Shown: positions 1-7,667 of the stretch, piece after piece
How the letters are laid out: every line of letters starts with the position of its first letter
Numbering within the stretch: position 1 is the stretch's first letter
Assembly (NCBI GenBank): GCA_964019335.1
Contig: OZ025700.1
Location: 1 to 64,000 of the forward strand
Reading direction: 5' to 3'
Length of the DNA: 64,000 nucleotides
Origin: Diplonema japonicum
Taxonomy: Eukaryota; Euglenozoa; Diplonemea; Diplonemida; Diplonemidae
The notes under the pieces: generated by a model
What the model saw: the letters and a program-made list of their open reading frames with translations, nothing else
Databases searched by the model: none
What the model was told of the DNA's origin: nothing
Position numbers and translations under genes: made by a program

Positions 1-474
1 GGGTTTGCGGGTTTGCGGGTTTGCGGGTTTGCGGGTTTGCGGGTTTGCGGGTTTGCGGGTTTGCGGGTTTGCGGGTTTGCGGGTTTGCGGGTTTGCGGGT
101 TTGCGGGTTTGCGGGTTTGCGGGTTTGCGGGTTTGCGGGTTTGCGGGTTTGCGGGTTTGCGGGTTTGCGGGTTTGCGGGTTTGCGGGTTTGCGGGTTTGC
201 GGGTTTGCGGGTTTGCGGGTTTGCGGGTTTGCGGGTTTGCGGGTTTGCGGGTTTGCGGGTTTGCGGGTTTGCGGGTTTGCGGGTTTGCGGGTTTGCGGGT
301 TTGCGGGTTTGGGTTTGCGGGTTTGCGGGTTTGCGGGTTTGCGGGTTTGCGGGTTTGCGGGTTTGCGGGTTTGCGGGTTTGCGGGTTTGCGGGTTTGCGG
401 GTTTGCGGGTTTGCGGGTTTGGGTTTGCGGGTTTGCGGGTATGCGGGGTTTGCGGGTTTGCGGGTTTGCGGGTT
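1..474 (+). repeat. (GGGTTTGC)n octamer array, telomere-like but facing inward
   Basis: About 58 head-to-tail copies of GGGTTTGC, almost without divergence. Two units have lost GC to become GGGTTT (near 309 and 420), and the last few units vary (GGGTATGCG near 437). The G-rich strand runs 5'->3' from the left edge into the unique sequence. At a genuine left chromosome end the top strand should be C-rich, so as displayed the array is either interstitial, an inverted assembly, or a satellite that only resembles a telomere. All three plus-strand frames stay open because the unit is 8 bp; these encode a meaningless octapeptide repeat. Confidence 0.9.
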
Positions 475-682
475 CCCTCCTTCTGGGAGGAAACAGAGGG
501 GGGGGAATCCACTTGGGGGGGGTTTGCAAGGGGGGGATTTACAAGAGGGGGGACAGATAAACCATAAATAGAAGAAGCAGAGGAAGGGGCGCTACCCTCT
601 CTCGGGAGTGCACCCTTCCCTTTTTTTTTCTTATCCTCCTCCTGGGAGGGAACAAAGGGGGGGGGATCTACAAGGGGGGGGT
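475..682. repeat. G-rich degenerate minisatellite, 3' flank of AlkB copy 1
   Basis: The blocks 'ccctccttctgggaggaaac' and 'cctcctcctgggagggaaca' recur about 170 bp apart. Between them are runs of 6-9 G and a Ser/Arg-type segment (566-600) resembling 725-790 and the 3' minisatellite of AlkB copy 2 at 3.6-4.06 kb. No gene is seen. Confidence 0.6.
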
Positions 683-1515
683 TTACAAGGGGGAAATTAC
701 AAGAGGGGGGACAGATAAACAAGAGAAAGAAGAACAAGAAGAAGCGGAGGAAGGGGGGGAAGGGGCGCCTCCCTCTCTCGGGGACACCTCCTTCGCACTC
801 TCTTTCCTTCTCCCCACAAACACAGTATTTTTTTTTTCTATTTCCTCCACAGAGGACACAGAGGGGGAGGGGAGGGGCACGGGGCAGCCAACCGTACGCA
901 GGGTGATCGACACCCTGGAGCCCGAAGAACACCCTTCGGGGATGTGGTGGGTCCATTCGTAGCGGGCCTCACCCTCCAGAATGGCCCAGGTGAAGGGAGG
1001 CACCAGGTACTTCGATACCCTGGACCCCTTCTTCAGGACCATCGTGGTCTCTGCGCCGTACGAGAGGATGAGGACCACTGGTCCCAACCTCACGTCGTCG
1101 GTGTGGTGGGCGATTCCACACCCAGGCTCGTATCGATTTACGAGCACCTGGTCTGGGGTGATCCCCAGCCCCGCTGCAGTGGCCACCTCCGCCACCCAAC
1201 CCCTGGCCCCCTCTGGGATCGGGGTGGTGCGGCGCACTTTGGCACGGGCACCCACCCACCTGAAACCAAATTGGAGGGTTTCCCTCCCTTTGTTCCCCGA
1301 AATGGACTCCCACCCCCCCGAGAGCAAGGTCTCTTTTCTATTTTTTTATGTTTTTTATTATTTTTGACGACATCTAGAGGGGATCTAAGGGGAGGGGAGG
1401 GGTCATACTGCCCGGCCAGATTTCGGTCTGGTCGGGTGGTCGGCTTGGTCGGCGTCTCTCGTAGGCGTTCCTCCTGCGGGCGGCGGTCTCCGACGACGTT
1501 TCGTCTAGGGTCCAT
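683..1515 (-). pseudogene. AlkB-like 2OG-Fe(II) dioxygenase, copy 1 (frame break near the N-terminus)
   Basis: The main frame (683-about 1348) carries an AlkB fold. GRETLQFGFRW is followed by LVNRYEPGCGI, the metal-binding H-x-D in AHHTDD, the distal His in WTHHIPEG, and the 2-oxoglutarate arginine pair in RVSITLR. AlkB enzymes oxidatively demethylate nucleic acids or proteins; the substrate here is unknown. The N-terminal leader starts at 1515 (MDPRR, also found in copies 2 and 3) but lies in another frame. The shift falls in an A/T homopolymer stretch near 1340-1360, so this is either slippage, sequencing error or a small unrecognised intron. The copy lacks the Ala-rich linker of copies 2 and 3 and has no clear GTATG intron. 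A spliced-leader-like sequence lies 142 nt upstream of the ATG (1657-1694). The C-terminus runs into Ser/Glu/Pro-rich minisatellite sequence. Confidence 0.75.
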
Positions 1516-1656
1516 TTTTATTTTTTTTTTTTTTGTGTTGAGGGGGGAGGGGATCCTTTGCTAAACGGCAGGCGGGCCGGGCCGAAACAACCCCCCCAGA
1601 CGACGACGAACGGACACCGAGCGGACGCAGCAGGCACCAACAAAAACACAGACGAC

Positions 1657-1694
1657 CAATAAAGTACAGAAACTGTAGCTTTAGAATCGTTGGT
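1657..1694 (-). other. Spliced-leader exon-like sequence upstream of AlkB copy 1
   Basis: 38 nt on the minus strand, starting ACCAACGATTCTAAAG and ending ACAGTTTCTGTACTTTATTG, identical base for base to 5152-5189. The 3' half matches the euglenozoan SL exon as I remember it, and the 5' half resembles the diplonemid version. The next bases are GTCGTC, not the GTATG donor used by introns in this window. It therefore does not look like an intact SL RNA gene; it looks like an SL joined to an mRNA leader. It lies 142 nt upstream of the MDPRR start codon. Confidence 0.7.
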
Positions 1695-2640
1695 TTTTTA
1701 AAAAGGGGGACTTGAGAAAATAAATAAAAAGGGGGACTTGAGAAAATAAATAAAAAGGGGGACGGAGAGAGGGGAAACTGGTGGTTGCTCGGTTCTCCAC
1801 TTACCTCAGCCCGTCCCTCGAGCAGGAGTGGCCCCATAGGCTCATCCCCCTCTGATGCCTGTGGCGGGGTTAGGCCCCCCTCAACCTCCGTCTGGACCGT
1901 CCCCTGCGAGATTTTTTTGGGAAAAAGGTGAAAAGAAGTTCAAGAAAGTTGGGGGGGAGGGAGGGCTCAGAACTTGAGAGGAAGAGATGGAGGGGGGAAA
2001 AAGAAAAAAGAGAATTAAAAGAAAGAAATAAAAAATTTTTTTGAAAACCTAGAACCCAAACAATCTTTTTCATTTTCTTTCTTTTAAACTTTTAAACTAG
2101 GAAGATTAAAAATTTTCTTTTTTTTTTGAGCAAATAACAATGGGACCCACCCGTGCGAAACTAGGGGGAAGAAACTAAAGGGAGGAGGATATCGGGGTGC
2201 ACGGCGGAGTGAACAAGGGACGGGAAAGGCTTTTTTTATTTACTTTCGTTTCTTTCATGTTCACTGGGAACCACGGAGAGGTAGGGGGGAAAAGTGGTGA
2301 AAAGAAGTTCAAGAAAGTTGGGGGGGAGGGAGGTCAAAACTTGAGAGGAAGAGATGGAGGGGGGGAAAAGAAAAAAGAAAAATAGTTTTTTTTTTTTTTT
2401 TTTTTTAAAACCTAGAACCCATATCAAACAATCTTTTTCATTTTCTTTCTTTTAAACTTTTAAACTAGGAAGATTAAAAATTTTAAGATAGAAAGAAAAA
2501 TAAGAAAAAGAAACAACAAAAAAAAAATTTAAAAATAAAACTAAAAATAAAACACAATTTAAAACTAAAATTAAAAATAAAAATAAAAATAAAAATAAGC
2601 TCGATGATTTAAAGGAAGCCGGTTGGGGCACTTTGAATAA
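1695..2640. repeat. Homopolymer-rich subtelomeric DNA with tandem and direct repeats
   Basis: A 26-bp unit beginning GGGGGACTTGAG is tandemly repeated at 1705-1730 and 1731-1756, begins a third time at 1757, and recurs once near 3452. A direct repeat of about 190 bp occupies 1927-2116 and 2296-2484; both copies contain AAGTTCAAGAAAGTT, a poly-purine tract, a T/A tract of different length and AACTAGGAAGATTAAAAATT. 2500-2600 is almost pure A with T and occasional C. No coding region is supported. Confidence 0.8.
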
Positions 2641-3185
2641 AATAAAATTAAAAATAAACTATTCTGTTAACTGAATCGTCCAATACTACCTATAGGCGCT
2701 CTTGCAACGACCACTACAGCCATCGCCAACGTGCCAAAAAATGGGCTAAACTCGCACACTGGTGTGAGCTTCAAGGGAGCTAAACGTTTCAGACATGGCG
2801 TGCCACACCCATAGGCCTCACGACCGGGGAGGGGGACATTTATCTTTCGCCCGTAAGCTAGAGTGCGCATGCATCCCCAGCTCGCTTTGGGAGGTGTTGC
2901 CAACACCTGGGTCGCTTCGCGGTCCGACCTGCTGCCCAATTCAAAGCGCGGTTGCGGTGAATCCAAGCCCCCTAAGCATCGACACGATTAACAAAGGGGT
3001 TTGTTACGCCGGGATATCTTGTTCACCAATGCTCCATACGCCCCCTGTTGCCAGTTCGCCGGATGAGCATACTGCAGGGTCTTCCACTCATCCGTTGCCC
3101 GGTGGGTACCACGAGGAGGTCAGCAACAATTCTATACTTTTGGCCACGTAGGGCCTGTTCTACATTTAGTATAGTCCCACCTGAA
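2641..3185. other. High-complexity, GC-balanced island of unknown nature
   Basis: About 540 bp with ordinary base composition, flanked on both sides by A/T homopolymer DNA. Open frames exist on both strands (about 100-118 codons) but none resembles a protein family I know, and they lack the GTATG introns and AG-before-ATG context of the real genes. The minus strand contains short self-complementary segments, for example AGGTGTTGGCAACACCT near 2893-2909. I could not match it to RNase P, SRP RNA, 5S rRNA or telomerase RNA. It could be a non-coding RNA gene, a transposon remnant or a decayed gene. Confidence 0.4.
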
Positions 3186-3600
3186 AATAAATAAAAATAA
3201 AAGTAAAAATAGAGAGGGAGAAGAGAAGCAGACAATCAATTGCTTTCTTCTCTTTCTTTTTATTCCTTTTTTAGTAATTTAGTAATTTTTTTTTTTTTTC
3301 CCCCTTCCCTAAAGAACGTTTTGACCAAAACATTGCTTAGGGAAAACAAGGAATAAATAAAATAAAAATAAAAATAAAAATAAAATGCATGTATGGGGGA
3401 GCTTTAACGAAAGCATACTAACCCTGTTTCTCTCCCTTTTTTTTTTAAAAAGGGGGACTTGAGAATGTTTTTTTTTTTTTCTTCAAAAGACACACAAGGC
3501 ACGATAAACCTTAAGAGAAAATAAAAATATTCCAAAACAGACAATCAAGTTCCAACCTGGGAGGAAGGCATGGGTTTCTCTTTTTCTTTATGGGAGGGAG
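3186..3600. other. Low-complexity intergenic DNA
   Basis: A/T homopolymers, short (AAAAAT)n runs and one stray copy of the GGGGGACTTGAG motif near 3452. Nothing else is recognisable. Confidence 0.7.
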
Positions 3601-3604
3601 AGGG

Positions 3605-4060
3605 GAAGAAGAAGAGGCAGAGAGGGAGGAGCACTACCTTCTCTCGGGCGTGCTGTCTCTCCCTCTGCCTTTTTTTCCTCCGAAGAGGGTCTGTTTTTCA
3701 CCTCCGTGAGGGTCCCTCTGGAGAGGGCTCTATAAAAGAAAAAGGGGGGGACAAATGGGGGAGGAACACTACCCTCTCTCGGGAGTGCCACCTCTTCCCC
3801 TCTCTCTCTGTTTTCCTCCGAAGAGGGTCTGTTTTTTACCTCCGTGGAGGGTTCCTCTGGAGAGGGCTCTAAAAATGAAAAAGGGGGGGACAAATGGGGG
3901 GAGGAGCACCACCCTCTCTCGGGAGTGCCACCTCTTCCCCTTTCTCTCTATTTTCCTCCGAAGAGGGTCTGTTTTCCTCCGAAGAGGGTTCTAAAAAAAA
4001 AAGGGGGGCGGGTGGGGCACTATCCTCTCTTGGGAGTGCCACCCCCCCTTGCCCACAAAA
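3605..4060 (-). repeat. ~110-140-bp minisatellite encoding the C-terminus of AlkB copy 2
   Basis: About 3.5 units, each with 'accctctctcgggagtg', a CT-rich block, 'tcctccgaagagggtctg' and 'ggggggacaaatgggg'. In the minus-strand frame of AlkB copy 2 each unit encodes variants of SSEENREKGEEVALPRE. Unit starts are near 3620, 3753, 3893 and 4000. Related sequence follows AlkB copy 1 (566-790). The array continues past the stop codon at 3869, so coding and flanking DNA share the same repeat. Confidence 0.75.
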
Positions 4061-4997
4061 AAGGGGATCTAAAAAAGGGGGTTCGTCTGTTAACCCAGGG
4101 GATGGGTCTTCCTGGGGTGTGCGGGTGAGCTTGGGGCCTACCGCACGCAGGGTGATCGACACCCTGACACCAGTGGACATCCCGGACGGGATGTGGTGCG
4201 TCCACTGGTGTCTCGCTTCACCTTCCAACAGTGCCCATGAGAAGGGGGGCACCAGGTATTTCGCCACCCTGTCCCCCCTCCTCATGACCATTGTGGTCTC
4301 GGCTCCGTACGAGAGGACTAGGACAATCGGTCCCAGCCTCGCGTCGTCCTTGTGGGCGGCAATCCCACAACCAGGTCTGTACTTATTCACAAGTACCTGG
4401 TTGGGGACCACCTTGAGCCCTGCGGCGGCGGCCATCTCCCTCACCCACCCCTTTGCCCCCCCTGGGATGCCGGTGGTGGGGCACACCTTGGCGTCCGTCC
4501 CCTCCCATCGGTGCCCATACTGGAGCGTCTCCCTCCCCGTGTTCCCTGACAGGGCCTCCCACTTCCCGGACAGCAGAGCTTCTGTCTTCAACCCGGGGGG
4601 GTGCTCGCCATCTTTCAGTATCCACCCTTCCCCCTTTTTCTTCTTTTTTTTTTCCTCTTCAACTATGGCAGGGTCGGCTGCGGAGGTCGGGCTTGCGGCA
4701 GGGGCGGCTGCGGCGGTCTCAGTTGCGGCAGGGGCGGCTGCAGCGTTCAAGGCAGCAGGGGCGGCTGCGGCGATCGTGGTTGTGTCGGTCTCTATTTGTG
4801 GATTTTTTTATTTTATTACTTTTTTTTTCTAAAGGGGGGTGGGGGGATCTAGGGGCTGGGGGTGGGGATTCATACTGCCCAACCAGATAGTCTGGTTGGG
4901 TCGGCCCTGGCGTCGTGTGCAGCCTGATGGCCTGTCGGGGTTCCTTCTCCCTGCGGTTTGCACGGTCACCTCCTCTTGCGTTCCGTCTTGGATCCAT
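3869..4997 (-). pseudogene. AlkB-like 2OG-Fe(II) dioxygenase, copy 2 (leader out of frame)
   Basis: The main frame, with its stop at 3869, encodes an Ala/Pro-rich linker, a Lys run, then a complete AlkB-like domain. Visible motifs are GRETLQYGHRW, LVNKYRPGCGI, H-x-D in AAHKDD, the distal His in WTHHIPSG and RVSITLR. The C-terminal ~70 residues come from the minisatellite. The leader begins at 4997 with MDPRR and contains LVGQYESPPP as in copy 3, but is in a different frame; the switch is at the T-rich tract 4801-4835. A 28-nt GTAAT...AATAG segment there would restore the frame if spliced, though its donor is unlike the GTATG donors elsewhere. An SL-like sequence sits 155 nt upstream (5152-5189). 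Whether the gene is functional is undecided. Confidence 0.75.
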
Positions 4998-5151
4998 TTT
5001 TTATTTTTTTTTTTTTAAAGTGTGTTGGGGGGAAGGGGATCCTTTCGGTAAGCGGCGGGCAGGCCGACGGGCAAAACAACCCCCCCGGACGACGGCGACG
5101 ACGGACGACGGACGCAGCGGCAAACCCAGGCACCAGCAGAACACGAACGAC

Positions 5152-5189
5152 CAATAAAGTACAGAAACTGTAGCTTTAGAATCGTTGGT
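5152..5189 (-). other. Spliced-leader exon-like sequence upstream of AlkB copy 2
   Basis: Identical to the 38 nt at 1657-1694. Its 5' end is directly abutted by the Ala-rich coding sequence of AlkB copy 3, so the junction between copies 3 and 2 falls exactly at the first base of the leader (ACCAACG). The 5' UTR that follows (5000-5150) is similar to that of copy 1 over about 140 bp, including a GGATCC and a T tract just before the ATG. Confidence 0.7.
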
Positions 5190-5573
5190 GGCTGCGGCAG
5201 GGGCGGTTGCGGCAGGGGCGGCTGCGGCGATCGGGATGGCAGGGTCGGCTGCCTGGACAGGGTCGGCTGCGGCGTTCAGGGCGGCTGGGGCTGTCGCAGC
5301 CGTCGTGCTTGCGGCTGGGGTGGCCGTGGCTGTAGCAGGGGCGGCTGCTGCTCCCTTGGTTGCGGTCAAAACCACGGTCTCTACTTGTATTTTTTTTAAT
5401 GTAATTTTTTCTAAAGGGGAGTGGGGGGATCTAGGGGGTGGGGATTCATACTGCCCAACCAGATTGCCTGGTTGGGTGGGTCTCGGCGCCGTGTGCTGCG
5501 GGCTGCGGGCTTGCTCCTGCGGGCTGCGGCTGCGGCTGCGGTCACCTCCTCCTGCGAGTCGTCTTGGATCCAT
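5190..5573 (-). pseudogene. AlkB-family gene copy 3, 5' fragment only
   Basis: The ATG is at 5571-5573 (MDPRR). It is followed by an Arg/Ser/Pro leader with LVGQYESPPP and PLEK, then an Ala/Pro/Thr-rich linker, all in one open frame. This copy therefore shows what the leader-to-linker junction looks like when intact. The frame is cut at 5190 by the SL-like start of copy 2, and the dioxygenase domain is missing; no continuation was found at lower coordinates. Upstream sequence differs from copies 1 and 2 (no SL-like element). Confidence 0.65.
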
Positions 5574-5781
5574 TTTTTTTAGAAGGGAACACAAGGACTC
5601 CACGTCGTCCTTCCTCGATTGTTCATACCCCAAGTGTGTACCTATAGTAGCGCACCTGCAATTCTTCCCCCTCACCCCGCACCATGAAGATGAAATCTAG
5701 CGGCCCTTCCCCGCAATGCATGAGAATTCCATCCCTTGGTAAACGTTCTTCTAGAATTCCATCCCCTGCCCCTGAGTTTTC
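5574..5781. other. Non-coding spacer with duplicated AGAATTCCATCCC
   Basis: Contains AGAATTCCATCCC twice, about 28 bp apart (near 5731 and 5755). No other recognisable content. Confidence 0.5.
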
Positions 5782-5996
5782 CTATCAGACCCTGCACCTC
5801 CGAAGACAGGCCTTCAGCAGCGGAGAGAGTTCCTCCAGGCCCGTAGTGAGCGTCGCAGCATGTTTCAAATTAATGGAAACCATCCCAATCCAGTCTCGGA
5901 ATACCTTTGTGCGATCTTCACCTCTTGCATTCGGCAGAAGCTCTAGATCAGCAAAGTTGTTATCAAAGATTGCGAAGAAGTCAGAAAGCAGAATCA
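5782..5996 (-). pseudogene. Possible globin-like remnant
   Basis: A ~70-codon minus-strand frame begins MILLSDFFAIF and continues with DNNFADLELLP and ...VFRDWIGMVSINLKHA, ending RRCRV. The spacing of FF/LF, D-L-LP and the following amphipathic helix recalls the C-to-F region of globins. The expected proximal His motif (RH..GV) is absent or replaced by CLRRCRV, and there is no recognisable N- or C-terminal exon. It may be a decayed globin exon or chance. Confidence 0.2.
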
Positions 5997-7667
5997 TTCA
6001 AACTGACCAGTGCGCCGCCGGAATGAACTCCTTGTCAATTGTAAACGCTCGAATAAGGACGAGATGTGCCTTCGGGGTGACTGTGCTGGCTGTTGGAGAA
6101 AAGGGCTGTGAGGCGTGAAACTACGAACACATTTGTTTGGTTTCTTCTGACATGTAATTAGTGAGGAAAGAGAAAAAGAAAAGAAAGAAAAGAAAAAAGA
6201 GACATTTAAAAAGAAGAGGAAGAAAACAAAAGGGATCAAAGGCACAAGGAGGTGAAGAGAAGAAAAAGTTTGCAATAACGGGGAAAAGGTGTTCGACCAA
6301 GAAACCTACCGTCAAGCAAATCAAGAGGAGGGGGGGGGTGAATCAAAAAGGAGTGGTTTGGATTTGGAAGTTTAAAAGATTGATTAGCTTGATGAATCGT
6401 TAAAAGAAATAGTATGTGGCGCACGGGTGTTAATTTTACCTCATACGCCGCCACAACTAGTTCTTTACTTTTTTTTTGAACAATGAAGTTGTTAAAGCAA
6501 AAACAGAGAAAAGAAAATTTAAAAAGCTTTCGCAAAGAAATAATATTCGATATCTCGCAAAAAAGAAAAGGGTGAAAAGTGTGAAAAGTGAGTGCGCTAC
6601 CAATTTCGCTAGACACGTTCCTTAAATGGCATCCTACAAGATAGCCCAATTAAATGGTGGCATCAAGCACACCCTTCATACTGTCTGCAGTACCGCTGAA
6701 GGTAACAAACGTGCGGCAGTCGGTACAGATCTGCCACACCAACGAGTCAAGTCAAACTTATTGTTTAAATGCTCTGAAAAAAATGTGAATGCGGGGTAAA
6801 AAAAGAAAGAGGACGGGGAAAGGGAAATGTGATAACTTCTAGGAAAATGCATACCAAGAAGAAACATGAGCCCAATAAAAAAGAGATTATCTGAGGAAAT
6901 ATAAAATGAAGCCGAAGACGTTCCACTTTTTCTTTTTTTTCCCTCAAGTGCTTCACTCGCTTCACTCAGATAATCATGGGATGAAACGAAGACTCGACAG
7001 CATCCTGCCGCAACCCGAAGAAAAAGTTACCTGTTTTGGATGTACTTCAAATTTCGTGGCGGGAAAACCCGCCGTTCTTTGTTGCCGAGAGGTTGTTCAC
7101 CCGGTTGAAGAAAAAAAAAGATATAACATTAATACATGTTTTCCCTATTTCTGATCCCAATCAGGGTATTTGATACCTCAAAGCAGCGCAGCGTACTAGA
7201 AAATGAACGTTAGCGCTAGGATAAAATAAAAGATTGGTTGCACCGGAGCTTTTGTCTCCAACAGAGGGAAAAAAAAAGGAGGAAAAAGAAAAAAGACATT
7301 TAAAACATCCTGGGGGACGGGGGGAAAGAATAAAAATGTGAGTTACAAAAGGAATTATCTTTGGAGATGCCTTCCTGTTTTCGTCGAGTTCTGCATCTGA
7401 ACCCTTTCTGCAGCGGTTCCCCATATTGTGAGTGATCTTGCCGGCCTTTTTCTCTAACTTGGCAGTTCTATTTCTTCTCTCTTTTGCCCAGTGAGCAAAA
7501 GACAGAACAAAGAGATTCGTTCGTGTCCGCCGTGGTGCACTGCACACACAGGTTCAACAAAAAAACAAAGACAGAGAAAAGGACGTGTGACCAAACAGTT
7601 GCAAGTCAAACGGTTTATAAAAACAGCATGAAAGAAGGGGAAACAGACGAGAAGGGAGAAAAGGAAC
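5997..7667. other. Non-coding region downstream of the gene cluster
   Basis: 1.7 kb rich in A and G runs (for example 6160-6240, 6470-6560, 7260-7340). No gene on either strand is supported. It lies beyond the last (3'-most) gene of the minus-strand cluster, so it may hold the end of the transcription unit. Confidence 0.6.

Noticed and set aside
5-571. Long open frames through the (GGGTTTGC)n array on the plus strand
   Set aside because: All three frames are open only because an 8-bp repeat without stops is translated; the products are octapeptide repeats with no start context, introns or homology.
2641-3185. 5S rRNA, SRP RNA, RNase P RNA or telomerase RNA in the complex island
   Set aside because: I compared the recalled core motifs by eye (SRP domain IV GGAA...AGCA, RNase P CR-I/CR-V, 5S box sequences, a GCAAACCC template) and found no convincing set.
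1657-5189. Intact SL RNA genes
   Set aside because: The exon-like part is complete, but the following bases lack a GTATG donor, a recognisable Sm site and a T-run terminator at the proper distance, so only SL exon sequence is claimed.
944-5700. Plus-strand ORFs of 100-312 codons opposite the AlkB copies
   Set aside because: They are antisense shadows of the minus-strand AlkB frames; the dioxygenase motifs are only on the minus strand.
6906-7154. Plus-strand 82-codon ORF with several Cys (TCFGCTSNFVAGKPAVLCC)
   Set aside because: Short, no family match, no acceptor before the ATG, and opposite to the direction of the cluster.
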